Shown here piece by piece: positions 11,713 to 21,600 of a stretch of DNA of 64,000 nt. Under the pieces are notes generated by a model. That model made no database searches and was not told the origin of the DNA. It saw nothing but the letters and a program-made list of their open reading frames with translations. A program made the position numbers and the translations under genes. The first letter of the stretch is position 1, and the number at the start of each line of letters is the position of its first letter. The DNA comes from Leucaena leucocephala (taxonomy: Eukaryota > Streptophyta > Magnoliopsida > Fabales > Fabaceae), in contig CM073527.1 of assembly GCA_037074615.1 (NCBI GenBank), positions 11,496,848-11,560,847 of the forward strand, written 5' to 3'.

Positions 11713-13241
11713 TGAAATAACCTTAATCTGATGTTACATTTTAGTTACTTCAAAAATTTAAACTAAGGATTGCGTATAGTGCAACCTCGGGTCATTCTCT
11801 CTGAGCAGCCAAATTATGAAATTAAATTCCTAAGTAACTAAATTCAATGCAACCTAAACTAGAAAGTGGGATTTGTTTCGATTGACTAATAACTAAATGC
11901 AATAAATTAAAAATAGATCTAAATAAAATATTTTTGGTATTTCTAGTTTAAAGAAAGGAATAATGAATGATAATAAGTTAACAGAATAAATTCAAAGTGA
12001 TTAATAATAATAAAAGCAATCCTCCAATTCAATAACGCAGGCAATCATAGCTTCAACAGATATGGGAGTTATAAATAATGAATTAAGAATTATAATCAAG
12101 CTTTTAATCCAACAATCAAGCCACCTCGAATTGTCACAAAATATTTTCCAAGTCCTAATTTATTAACTGCCACTAGAATTATAAAATAGGACTAAGGATA
12201 TTAAAATCCAATGCTTAATTATAACTTAATAATTCATAAAATATAATTTAAGTCAACAAGAGACATAACGATCCAATAATTCAAGACACCTTGAAAAATC
12301 ACAAAATATTCACCATAATCTCAATACAATGTCTGACCCATATCAAGGTAAATGAAATTAAAGTTGATTAAAGATTAATGTCAAATGTCAGGCAAAAATT
12401 CAATCACAATAATCCTCAATAAATATAAATAAATCATTCTAAACATTCCTAATAATTATTAAATTAATCATACGACCTATAATTAATAATATAATTCTTG
12501 GGTAGAGAATTAGAGTAACTTATACTCCCCTTTGAGATCCCAAACTCATGCATTTGCTATTGAATTAGACAATTAAGATGAACTAGCCACGCATAGTCAT
12601 CACAACAGCCTCCAACAATAAGATTTCATGGCCACCCATAATCCACCATTATTGTTCTGTGCTTCTCTAGTTGATGCACTGTTCATATTCTGTCACTGTG
12701 ATAGTTTATAGATGCAGGAGGTTGCTGCTATCTGGAGTGATATGGTGAAGAGCGTGAAGGGTCTGTGGTATGAATAGATTTTTGGGGCTCCTGTGCGTGT
12801 TCTCTTTCTTGCGATAACCTGTTGTGTGTGTGTTCTCTTCCTTTCAATTCACCTTGCGTCTAGCCCTCAATTCTCTACCTCCAATACGTTTGCTTCCTGG
12901 TCATCCATTAAAAAGGTGACCTAATAGGCCAAATCGCAAGGTTTGGTCCATTGAGTCCTATAATGCAGTTTTTGATTTTGTAGCTTTTTGTTGTCATTTG
13001 TGAATTATGATTTCTCCTAAATTCCTGAAATATAAAATCATAATAATGTAATACTTTTTGTTCTAAAAATAATTATTTAGGAGTAATCCTAAAGATATGA
13101 CAATTGTGTCCATATTAGGCACTAATTCAATATAAGTTATATTAAATCAAATAGTGCATAAATAATATAATTAATTATCCAAATAATGACAAAAGCCCAC
13201 CAAAATGATATGAATAAATATATAAAAATATAAGTTTGTCA
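11713..13241 (-). mobile_element. 5' LTR of the Athila-like element (Ath1)
   Basis: The right (3') edge of this LTR is set by the primer site: the plus strand reads TGAAATAACC from 11713. The other end is placed at 13241, where the plus strand reads TTTGTCA, by comparison with the TTTATCA end of the related LTR at 50392-51898. The length of about 1529 bp is close to the 1507 bp of that LTR. The 13241 boundary is less sure than 11713. No gene lies inside. Confidence 0.65.
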
Positions 13242-14434
13242 ATAGCTCATGTTAGAGTCATGTCAACTAGATAAGGTGTACAAATTATGATAAATATGTG
13301 CATGGTAGAGCCTGTGTAACTATCTATAGTATTAGATATAGTAAAGTTATAAAAGATAGGAATGATATGAGAAATTTCTGAGTGATAGAGGAAATGAGTA
13401 AAATCTTAACAGATAATATTGGCTTATGTGATCATTTTTGGGGAATTATCTATTGAGTTAACAACTAAGTAGAAGTGGTTGACCCTGTAACTTAGTTCGT
13501 TAGTTTAGGTCTTCTAGAGATGAGAATACAACACAATGGAATCACAGTAGATTCTGAAGGATTGTAGTTAGATCCTAGCATGGCTCACAGAGAATAGAAT
13601 TATAGGGTCGTAGTAAGATACTGAAGAGGCCTATAGTTGATCTCAATAGATCCTGAGGGTTGCAATAGACATAGCCTAAAGAAAGAAAATGAATGAGCCA
13701 TAAGTACAAAATTTCTTTGGAACGACGAATTACCAAGGACAAGGTTAAAGTGGGGAAGCCGCACAAGTTGGTTAACTCATAACAGAGAGAATACCCTTAA
13801 TGTTAGTTTCATATAGCCTTATTATTACTATGACAGGACTCATAATATTCTTACACGAAAAAGGAATTAAGTGATTAGAGTTAAAGTTTTTAGTTTTGAG
13901 TAACAGATATTTATGAGTCTGTAGATAATATGCCTAAGGAAGAGAAGAATAGAATATCTCATGAGATATGATAAAGGGTCAAGTAAGAATAGAGAGATCC
14001 GTAAGATGAGGTTACATAGAATAAGAATGAGAGACAAATATATCTTCTAGATGAAGATAAAGATATTCAAAGGCCAGATAGACCCCAAGAGAGACAATAT
14101 GAGAAGGGTCTAAGATAGTAAAGTACCAAGGTTAGAGACTGTTAGCACAAGTGCTTCATATTTTTATCAGGGCTTTTTAGTTAAGCGTACTCACGCAAGA
14201 GTAGCCCAATTATGGGTGACCCCCTAGGAAGTGATGAGAAAGGGTATAAATGCCACATAAGTTTAGCATAGATACACAAAGTTATGTAAAAAGATAGAAA
14301 GAGTTAAGAAGAGTTAGAAAAGGTAAGAGATTAAAACCCTTATGTCAAGTCTAAAAAGAGTGAATTTGAAAGGAAAGATTTAGAAAATATTTTCTCGAAA
14401 GCCAGCAAAGTTATGAAACAAAGAGAATGTTAGA
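13242..14434. other. Anonymous decayed repeat block, left part
   Basis: This is AT-rich sequence with no domain I can recognise. It was contiguous with 25468-26515 before the family-A element inserted (target duplication TTAGA). Because that right part ends in a polypurine tract followed by LTR-D, the whole is probably the internal region of a decayed or non-autonomous gypsy element. It contains a 5S-rRNA-like segment at 14166-14232. Confidence 0.5.
14166..14232 (+). repeat. 5S-rRNA-derived segment
   Basis: The run AGTTAAGCGTAC at 14179-14190, then GAGTAG at 14199-14204 and ATGGGTGACC with CCTAGGAAGT at 14212-14232, matches the order and spacing of the internal promoter region (boxes A and C) of plant 5S rRNA. 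The first third and the 3' end of a 5S gene are not recognisable. It is not a functional 5S gene. Cassandra-type retrotransposons are a known case of 5S-derived sequence in a plant element. Confidence 0.7.
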
Positions 14435-17253
14435 TGTAATATCCTTAATCTTCTGTACTGGTTCCTATGTACAGATTAAACGGAATATATGAGCTCTGTT
14501 TTAGGAAAAACATGTGTACCTTTATGTAAAGAAAAGGATTAAATTGCAAAAGAAAGGAAATTAAGGGACCGAAATGCAATTATGGAAAGTTTAAAGTTAG
14601 GAATGAAAGGAAGACAAAAATATGGGGTCTTAAAGTGTAATTTTAGCCAAATTAAGGGACTTAATTATAAAGAAGGAAAAGTTCCCTGGGGTTAAAGTAT
14701 AATTAAAGAAAATAGGCCAGAAGTGATTTGCACCGCCCGACAGCATTTCAGTCCCAGATTCTACCAGAAGGTAGGGTAGGTGACGCCGGGTAACCAAGCC
14801 TAATACCGGAATTTTTGAAGACTCCAGATAGCCAGAAATGGACTGATCGTCCAAAAGTTATAAAAATTTATACCGGATACCCTAGATTTCAGATATAAGT
14901 GGGAAAATACAGGATGATGCGCCTTTATGGGCGGACGTCGGGAAACTGACAGAATACCGATAGGAGGTCTGTAGGAAAAGTTATTCACAAAATAAAGAAA
15001 TCCAGACGGAGTGTGAGGCCTCCGGGGATCCGGGTAGGAGATTTATCGGTATTTTTAAAGAGGCTGAATGCGATCGGATGACTTCGGTCAGATGACCGTT
15101 ATAACCCCCAAGGATGCCTGAACACAGTAGGACACTATATCTGGGAAAAAGAGCCGGTGTCCGGAAAAGGTATATACTCGGTAAATAATAGTTAAAATAT
15201 TCAATGAATTGTGTTAAAGGAAGATTCCTCGTAATGCGTGCCATACAGGTAATGGACCCAGGAAGCCCGAAAATGGCGCCATTAGAGGCCCAATAAGACT
15301 CTTGGACTGATAGGTGGGCCAGTGTCCAGCAGAACCCCGGAAAAGTGCGAAATTACGAAAATGCCCCTATGTTGTACAAAAAGGGCAGCAGATGAATATA
15401 GGGTATTCTGGTCATTTTGGACAGACCCAGAGGTCAAGACATGTCTAAATAAGGTTGACTAGAGTCAGTATAAGCTTTGACCGGGTCCAGAAAGGTGTGA
15501 AATGACGATTTTGCCCTTAGGGATTAAAATAGGACAAGATAGGGCACCAAGGGCATTTTGGTCATTTCGCAGGGGATCTGTAATTGAGTCTGGACCCAGT
15601 ATTAAAAAGTTAATGATATAAAGGGTCTAGATACTAAATGTGAGGTCAGTAGACACAAAAAAGATCTTCAGAAACATCAGATTCAGAAAACGGCACGTTT
15701 TTCGAGGCGATGGACCGGGCCGGTACCAGATTGGACCGGAAAGCTTCTAGAACCTCCAAATTTTGTCACATGAAGAATATGGGTGGTGAGGTGTCCTATG
15801 AGGTGTCCCATAAGGTGTCCAGGGTGATGCAGTAAAAAGAATTAAAGAAAATAGGAAATTCCAGGAAAAACCAGGACCACATGTTCAGATGGCTTCAAAA
15901 TTACAAGAATGCCATCCATTAAAGCTATAAATACCCCCTTCCCCTCCCATTTTATGCATCCCACGTTTTTGGCAAGAAAAGAGAGAGAAAGAAGAGAGAG
16001 AAGGAGAAAGAAAGAAAGAAAGGAAGTTCTGGTGGAGTTGGAAGTAGTAAGGAAGTTCTGAAGCTCTGCTTTTGAGGTAATAACTAATCCTAGCTCTTAT
16101 GTAATGTCTTTGTGATGTGTTGTTTTGTTTGGTTGATTGTTGTCCTATATGTTATGCTTGAAGCTCTATTCCAATACTATGATCATATGTTATTGAATAT
16201 GGAAGCATGCAGCATACTTATCTATACACAGTCACAAGCAAGCACCGTCACTTTGCATTACATATTTTGTTATGATTGTTGTTACTGGGATTCTTTTGAA
16301 TCTCATTCCCAAACATAACATTACAGGGGAGGTTCTGTCAAAATAAAATTTGGAAATCTTAAGAGACGCCGGTAGGCTGCCAAAATTCTGACAACGAAGA
16401 CGGAACAAAGAAAGGAACTGATACGTACTGTGTACGTAGTGCTGTCTAAGGAGGCTGGAAGTGAGTGGACCCAGCAGGTTCATCCAGTCTTTCCTGGGTA
16501 CTACGTAGAATGGTAGTTCGCATAAGGGAATTACCAAATTGGTACAACATCAGTTACTTTCTAAAGAAGAATTGTAGCAGTTATGCTGCCAGTTTTTAGA
16601 CAGAAAAGGATGTAATAAAATATGCGAGAGTTAATCATGCACTAATATATAACAGTTGATTATTTGATATTAATTGTTATTTGGCCTGTATGACTGATAT
16701 GTGTTGGCTGTATGCTTGAGTATGTAAAGACTAAATGCTAAAAATAGGCTCAGTGAACAGTAACTCGTGAAGACCCATTCATGTTTGATAAATCATTAAA
16801 AATAGTAAATGATTGAATTAATGTACGAAATTTTTAGAGTAAAAAGTAGACATACTAAGATTTAATTTGATATATAGAATGTCTAATTTGGATGTATACA
16901 CGAAAAGATATAAATTGTTAAAGTTGGGACCAGAATGCTGGATTCAGGAGAAAGTCATTGGATGAACAGTAAGATTGAAACGTTGACCCACGTGAAATTG
17001 CCAAGGATTGGTCAACCAATGATTTTTTCCTGAAATATATTTGAGTTAGCTTTATGTAGCAATTTGAACCACTTCATTTCGATTTTTCTAGAATTAGTTA
17101 TAAATTTTCAGGTCACTCATCTGGAATTTGCCACAGTGAACAGTACTCGATATGAATAAAATTCCAGATTAAGTGTTTAGACTTCAATGACCCTGAAAGT
17201 GGTTTAAGTGCTACTGAATGGTCCCTAAGATGTATAAATATAAGGATGTGACA
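14435..17253 (+). mobile_element. 5' LTR of the family-A element
   Basis: 2819 bp, starting TGTAATATCC and ending ATGTGACA. It carries a TATA box at 15926-15933, a GA-rich leader at about 15975-16023 and a donor-like GAG|GTAATA at 16077. The 87-codon frame on the minus strand at 14981-15244 recurs in all three family-A LTRs only because the LTRs are nearly identical. Confidence 0.97.
15926..15933 (+). promoter_or_regulatory. TATA box of the family-A 5' LTR
   Basis: TATAAATA is followed by a C-rich stretch (CCCCCTTCCCCTCCC), a context shared by nearly all group-A and group-C LTRs here (for example 1410-1417, 24135-24142 and 54824). Transcription would start about 30 bp downstream, near 15960, so the 5' LTR has a U3 of about 1.5 kb and an R-U5 of about 1.3 kb. 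The start site is inferred from spacing. Confidence 0.75.
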
Positions 17254-17364
17254 TTTTGGTATCAGAGCAAAGGATTCTGGCTTAAGAAATGCTCTGAATA
17301 GATGATATATAGAAAGATATACCATGATAAAGCCGTCATAATTGACACTAAGTAGTGTTTGCAG
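16077..17364 (+). other. Candidate leader intron of the family-A transcript
   Basis: The donor-like GAG|GTAATA lies at 16076/16077 and the acceptor-like GTGTTTGCAG|G ends at 17364. The acceptor is 1 nt before the ATG of the upstream ORF (17366). Splicing would remove 1288 bp including most of U5 and the primer site, giving a leader of roughly 120 nt. Donor position relative to the TATA box is conserved in other LTRs (GTAAGC in most). This is a prediction from motifs and position; no transcript evidence is available. Confidence 0.4.
17257..17268 (+). other. Primer-binding site, initiator tRNA-Met type
   Basis: TGGTATCAGAGC is a perfect complement to the last 12 nt of plant initiator tRNA-Met. 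It starts 4 nt after the LTR end, the usual spacing in plant chromoviruses. Confidence 0.95.
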
Positions 17365-17365
17365 G

Positions 17366-18070
17366 ATGGCTAGACATAGATTTGGGTCTGAAACTACGGT
17401 AAACCAATGGGAATTAAGACCAGAGGTCTCTAGTTCAGATAGTTCAGAAGAAGAGATAGTAAGCAATGATTCTGACCTCTGGACACCTCCAGTAGCTGGT
17501 GATTCTGAGGAGGATAGTTCCTCGATAGGATCAAACTTTCCAATTGATGATCAGGAAGTGATGATAACAGAAGGCCCTATTACTGCCATTTCCATATGTG
17601 CGGTACCCTTGAATATAACAGACAGTTCAGGGTCCAGCCAAGTACGTGTTCAGAGTAATGCGCCAGGTTCTAGTAGGCCCGAAGTGACTCTGGTAGAAAT
17701 GTATTTGGGAGGTTTAATCGTAAGAATGGTCCCAGGGAGGAACCTGAGTAGAGAGCAACTTGAGAGCTCGGTAGCATTAGCCCGACAACTATACGAGTTG
17801 AGGCAGACCCTATTCGAAAACATAGATCAAGATTATTCGGTCTACCAGGAGTTTATCACAAGGGTGAAAGCCATATATCAAGCCTGGGATTCAAATGTGT
17901 TAACCATGGGGCTTTGGCTAGAAATTATGAATGACGTATTGCCGAAGACTCCTACCTGGAGATCGGAGTTGGACCAGTATTTTGATAGAGAATCATATTG
18001 TACCATATCCGACTGGATCTACCTAGTAGAAGAATACATTAGAATAAAGTTTAAGAAAATTAGAGTATAA
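17366..18070 (+). CDS. Extra ORF upstream of gag, unknown function, 234 aa
   Basis: This intact frame lies between the primer site and gag. I start it at the first ATG (MARHRFGSE); the open frame extends 8 codons further upstream but without ATG. Residues 25-60 are acidic and Ser-rich (SSSDSSEEE, GDSEEDSSS), residues 60-115 look disordered, and residues 125-234 look helical (LSREQLESSVALARQLYELR, then DYSVYQEFITRVKAIYQAWD). There is no zinc finger, no signal peptide and no membrane segment. I do not recognise the family. It ends 99 nt before the gag ATG and is in the same frame. Most Tekay/Del elements have only gag-pol, so an extra 5' ORF is unusual; Ogre elements are a known case of an extra ORF before gag, but no similarity is claimed. 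It could be a duplicated and diverged gag part, a captured host fragment or an element-specific factor. Confidence 0.65.
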   Translation: MARHRFGSETTVNQWELRPEVSSSDSSEEEIVSNDSDLWTPPVAGDSEEDSSSIGSNFPIDDQEVMITEGPITAISICAVPLNITDSSGSSQVRVQSNAPGSSRPEVTLVEMYLGGLIVRMVPGRNLSREQLESSVALARQLYELRQTLFENIDQDYSVYQEFITRVKAIYQAWDSNVLTMGLWLEIMNDVLPKTPTWRSELDQYFDRESYCTISDWIYLVEEYIRIKFKKIRV

Positions 18071-18169
18071 AAGACTAGAATGGTACTGTGATATGTACAT
18101 ATATTCTGTATGTATATTATGTGTGAAATGAAATTTATTGTATTTCCTTCTGTTTTTAAGTATAACAAA

Positions 18170-18637
18170 ATGGTACGAACAAGGAGAACTATTCTAGCTG
18201 AGGAACCCCGAGGGGCTGGAAACCTTAATCAAATGATTCTAGAACGATTAGAACAGCAACAAAAGATGATAGAAGAAATGAGATCTGCTCAAGCACGAAA
18301 TGAACAAGACAGAGATACTGCCATAGCCGCGGCAGTAGCAGCAGCTGTAAATAATTTAAGACCGCCAGAGCCTTCAGGAGTAACTAGTAGAGAACCTGAA
18401 GAAGTACCACAGCAGGCAGAACAGCCCCAGAGAAGGGTTGAATCAAGGGAGGAGGCAGTTGGCATCCAACAATGGATGGTGCGATTTTGCAAACACAATC
18501 CTCCCATATTCGAAGGGACATTTGAAGTACATGTAGCAGAAAATTGGGTCAGCAGATTAGAGAAGATCTTTAAGGTCCTCGACTGCCCGACTGAAACCAA
18601 GGCCCAAATGAAAGGGAGGCTGAATTCCTTGTGCTAA
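18170..18637 (+). CDS. gag: gag N-terminal part, frame broken
   Basis: I start at MVRTRRT (18170) because AACAAAATGG is a better plant start context than the upstream ATGs and the frame looks like gag from there. Residues 20-65 form a coiled-coil-like helix (MILERLEQQQKMIEEM, then an Ala-rich run), then a Pro-rich linker, then the start of the retrotransposon gag domain (FCKHNPPIFEGTFE, ENWVSRLEKIFKVLDC). The frame runs off into a stop at 18635-18637. The homologous sequence resumes in another frame at about 18605, and the central segment that normally carries the conserved W-W pair of this domain is absent. This points to an internal deletion of roughly 50 codons that also shifted the frame. 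Gag normally builds the particle, so this copy is probably defective. Confidence 0.85.
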   Translation: MVRTRRTILAEEPRGAGNLNQMILERLEQQQKMIEEMRSAQARNEQDRDTAIAAAVAAAVNNLRPPEPSGVTSREPEEVPQQAEQPQRRVESREEAVGIQQWMVRFCKHNPPIFEGTFEVHVAENWVSRLEKIFKVLDCPTETKAQMKGRLNSLC

Positions 18638-21600
18638 GGCAAGGAGAAAAAGAAGCTTTTGATGAATATTTGGCCAAGTTCATCCGGCTATCTCAATATT
18701 CAACTTACCTACGCCAAGTGGATGACGAACGCTGGATGACAGAAAGAATGATTCGAGGGCTGAATTCTATGTTAAAGGAGAAGTTAACTCCCCAACAATA
18801 CAGCCAGTTCAATAAGGCTGTGGAAGCATGTCGAATCGTTGAGAACAGCATGAATCATAGAATGCTGTCCAGATCTGGGAGTAAAGATCAAGCGACTTCT
18901 GATAAGGCCGGACGGAATCAAGAAGCGGCCAGTGGGAGCGGCTATAAGAAAAGAAAGCGCCCGTGGCAGACCAAGGGGCCTAATAGGGGAAATTTTCATG
19001 GAAGATCCAATAACAGGGATTCGAAGGCCCCAGTATGTGAAAAGTGTGGAAAGAATCATGGTGACAGACCATGTTTGATGGGCCAGAATGTATGCTACAC
19101 CTACGGAAAGCCCGGACATTTTTCCAGAGAATGTCCTCAAGCTATAACTGATCCAAGGCCAAGGACGGCGGGACGAGTGTTTGCACTCACTAGAGAGGAT
19201 GCTCAGCGATCATCTGAGATGATCCAAGGTACAATCCATCTCAATGATCATGTTGTGACTGCCCTATTTGATTCGGGTGCAAGTCATTCCTTTATATCTT
19301 ATGAATGTGCTAAATGCCTAGGCCTTCTGATAAGCAAGTTATGTTATGATATACAGGTGAAAACCCCCACCAACGCTAGGGTGATCACATCTGATGCCTG
19401 TCTAAATAGTGTGGTGCGTTATGAGCACTGTAGTACCACCCTGGACCTGATCTGTATGCCTTTCCAGGAGATTGAAGTCATACTCGGTTTAAATTGGTTA
19501 TCCTCCAATAATGTGATGTTGGACTGCAGAAACAAGACCCTAGTTCTTGGTCCAAAGATCACTGATCGGAGCTTAGAAGTACAACTGAACTTCGTGACAG
19601 AGGCTCAGGCAGAAAAATGTCTACGGAAAGGATGTCAGGGATATGTGGTATTCTTTTCTGTTCAAACAGAAGTGGAGGAAGGCATCGAGGAGGTTCCTGT
19701 AGTTAATGAATTTCCTGAAGTCTTTCCAAAGGAGATTCAGGGATTGCCTTCGGAGCGTGAAGTGGAGTTTGCGATCGACATTGTACCTGGAGCTGGACCA
19801 GTATCAAAAGCCCCATACAGGATGGCTCCCAACGAAATGATGGAACTGAAGAAGCAAATTGAGGAGCTATTGGAGAAAGGTTTTATACGACCCAGTGTAT
19901 CGCCATGGGGTGCTCCAGTACTGTTTGTCAAGAAGAAAGATGGTAGCTTAAGGCTGTGCATTGACTACAGGGAATTAAATAAGCTTACAGTTAAGAACAA
20001 GTATCCTCTTCCCAGAATTGATGACCTGCTAGATCAATTGGCAGGAGCGAGCTTATTCTCCAAGATTGACTTGAGATCTGGCTACCATCAACTAAGGGTC
20101 AAGCCAGATGATATTCCAAAGACGGCGTTCAGAACGCGCTACGGATATTTTGAATTTTTGGTGATGCCTTTTGGACTAACCAATGCACCTGCTATTTTCA
20201 TGGACTATATGAACCGGATTTTCAGGCCTTATCTAGATCAGTTCGTTGTGGTCTTTATTGATGATATTCTGGTGTACTCCAAATCTCCAGAGGAGCATGA
20301 AAGGCATTTGAGGATTGTTCTTGGTATCCTTAAAGAGAAGAAGCTCTATACTAAGCTGAGTAAGTGCGAGTTTTGGCTTTCAGAAGTCAAATTTCTCGGT
20401 CATGTCATATCCCGAGATGGGGTAGCTGTAGATCCTAGCAAAGTTAAAGCAGTTTTAAGCTGGGAACAGCCAAGGACAGTGACAGAGATTAGAAGTTTTC
20501 TCGGCCTAGCAGGGTACTACAGACGATTCATTCAAGACTTTTCTCAAATTGCCTTACCACTTACCAAGCTGACCAGAAAGAATCAGCAGTTTAAGTGGGA
20601 TGAGAAGTGCGAGGCTAGCTTCCAGCAGTTGAAGCAGAGATTAACGACTACTCCCGTGCTGATTATTCCAGACCCAACTCAGACTTATGTAATCTATACT
20701 GATGCTAGCAAGCAGGGCCTGGGATGTGTGCTTATGCAGCAAGGTCGAGTAGTAGCCTACGCCTCTCGGCAGTTAAAGCCACATGAAGAGGATTATCCCA
20801 CTCATGATCTGGAGCTTGCGGCGGTGGTCTATGCCCTGAAGATATGGAGGCACTATTTATACGGAGCAATGATAGAGTTGTTTTGCGACCACAAAAGCCT
20901 AAAGTATCTGCAGGATCAGAAAGAGCTGAACATGAGGCAGCGGCGATGGATGGAATTGTTAAAAGATTATGACTTCCAGATTAAATACCATCCAGGAAAA
21001 GCCAATGTGGTAGCTGATGCCCTGAGTAGAAAGGTGGTGCAGGTTGCATACATGATGATCAAGGAATTGGAACTGATAGAAGATATGCGCGACTGGAGCC
21101 CTCTATATCAAATGCAACTGACGGAGAATCCTTTTGGAGGAGTTCATGTCAGAACTTGCATAGAAGATGATATCAAAGAGGCTCAGGAGCAGGATAAGCT
21201 CGCAGCAATATTCAAAGACAAGCTGGAGAAAGGGAAGATAAGGGATTTTGGGATGTCCCCAGACGAATTGCTACAGTTTAGGGGAAAACCCTATATCCCA
21301 AATATTGGGGGATTAAGGGAAAGAATTCTGGAGGAAGCACATAAAAGCCGATATACGGTACATCCAGGTATGACCAAAATGTACCATGATGTTAAAAGAT
21401 TATTCTGGTGGCCTGGACTGAAGAAAGATGTTGTAGCTTACGTATCTAAGTGCTTAACCTGCCAGAAAGTGAAAGTTGAACATCAAAAACCAGCAGGAAC
21501 GTTGCAGCCTTTAGATATTCCTGAGTGGAAATGGGATGGGATTACCATGGACTTTGTGGAAGGACTACCCTTGACACCAAGTAGACATGATGCGGTTTGG

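Larger units (their letters stand above)
5193..13241 (-). mobile_element. Athila-like Ty3/gypsy element, decayed
   Basis: Reading right to left: 5' LTR (11713-13241), primer site (11693-11710), gag, protease, spacer, reverse transcriptase, RNase H, integrase, then a 3' noncoding stretch with purine-rich tracts. The domain order (integrase last) is Ty3/gypsy. The DLGATINVMP protease motif, the FMDDF reverse transcriptase motif and the tRNA-Asp-type primer site fit the plant Athila/Tat side. Frames are broken at least ten times, so it is not coding-competent. No 3' LTR is recognisable between the purine tracts and LTR-B1, so the 3' end seems truncated. Confidence 0.88.

Noticed and set aside
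5197..13246. ATAGC at 5197-5201 and 13242-13246 as a target duplication of the Athila-like element
   Set aside because: The right copy abuts the placed LTR end, but on the left no LTR follows and there are 2 extra bases; a 5-mer match alone is weak.
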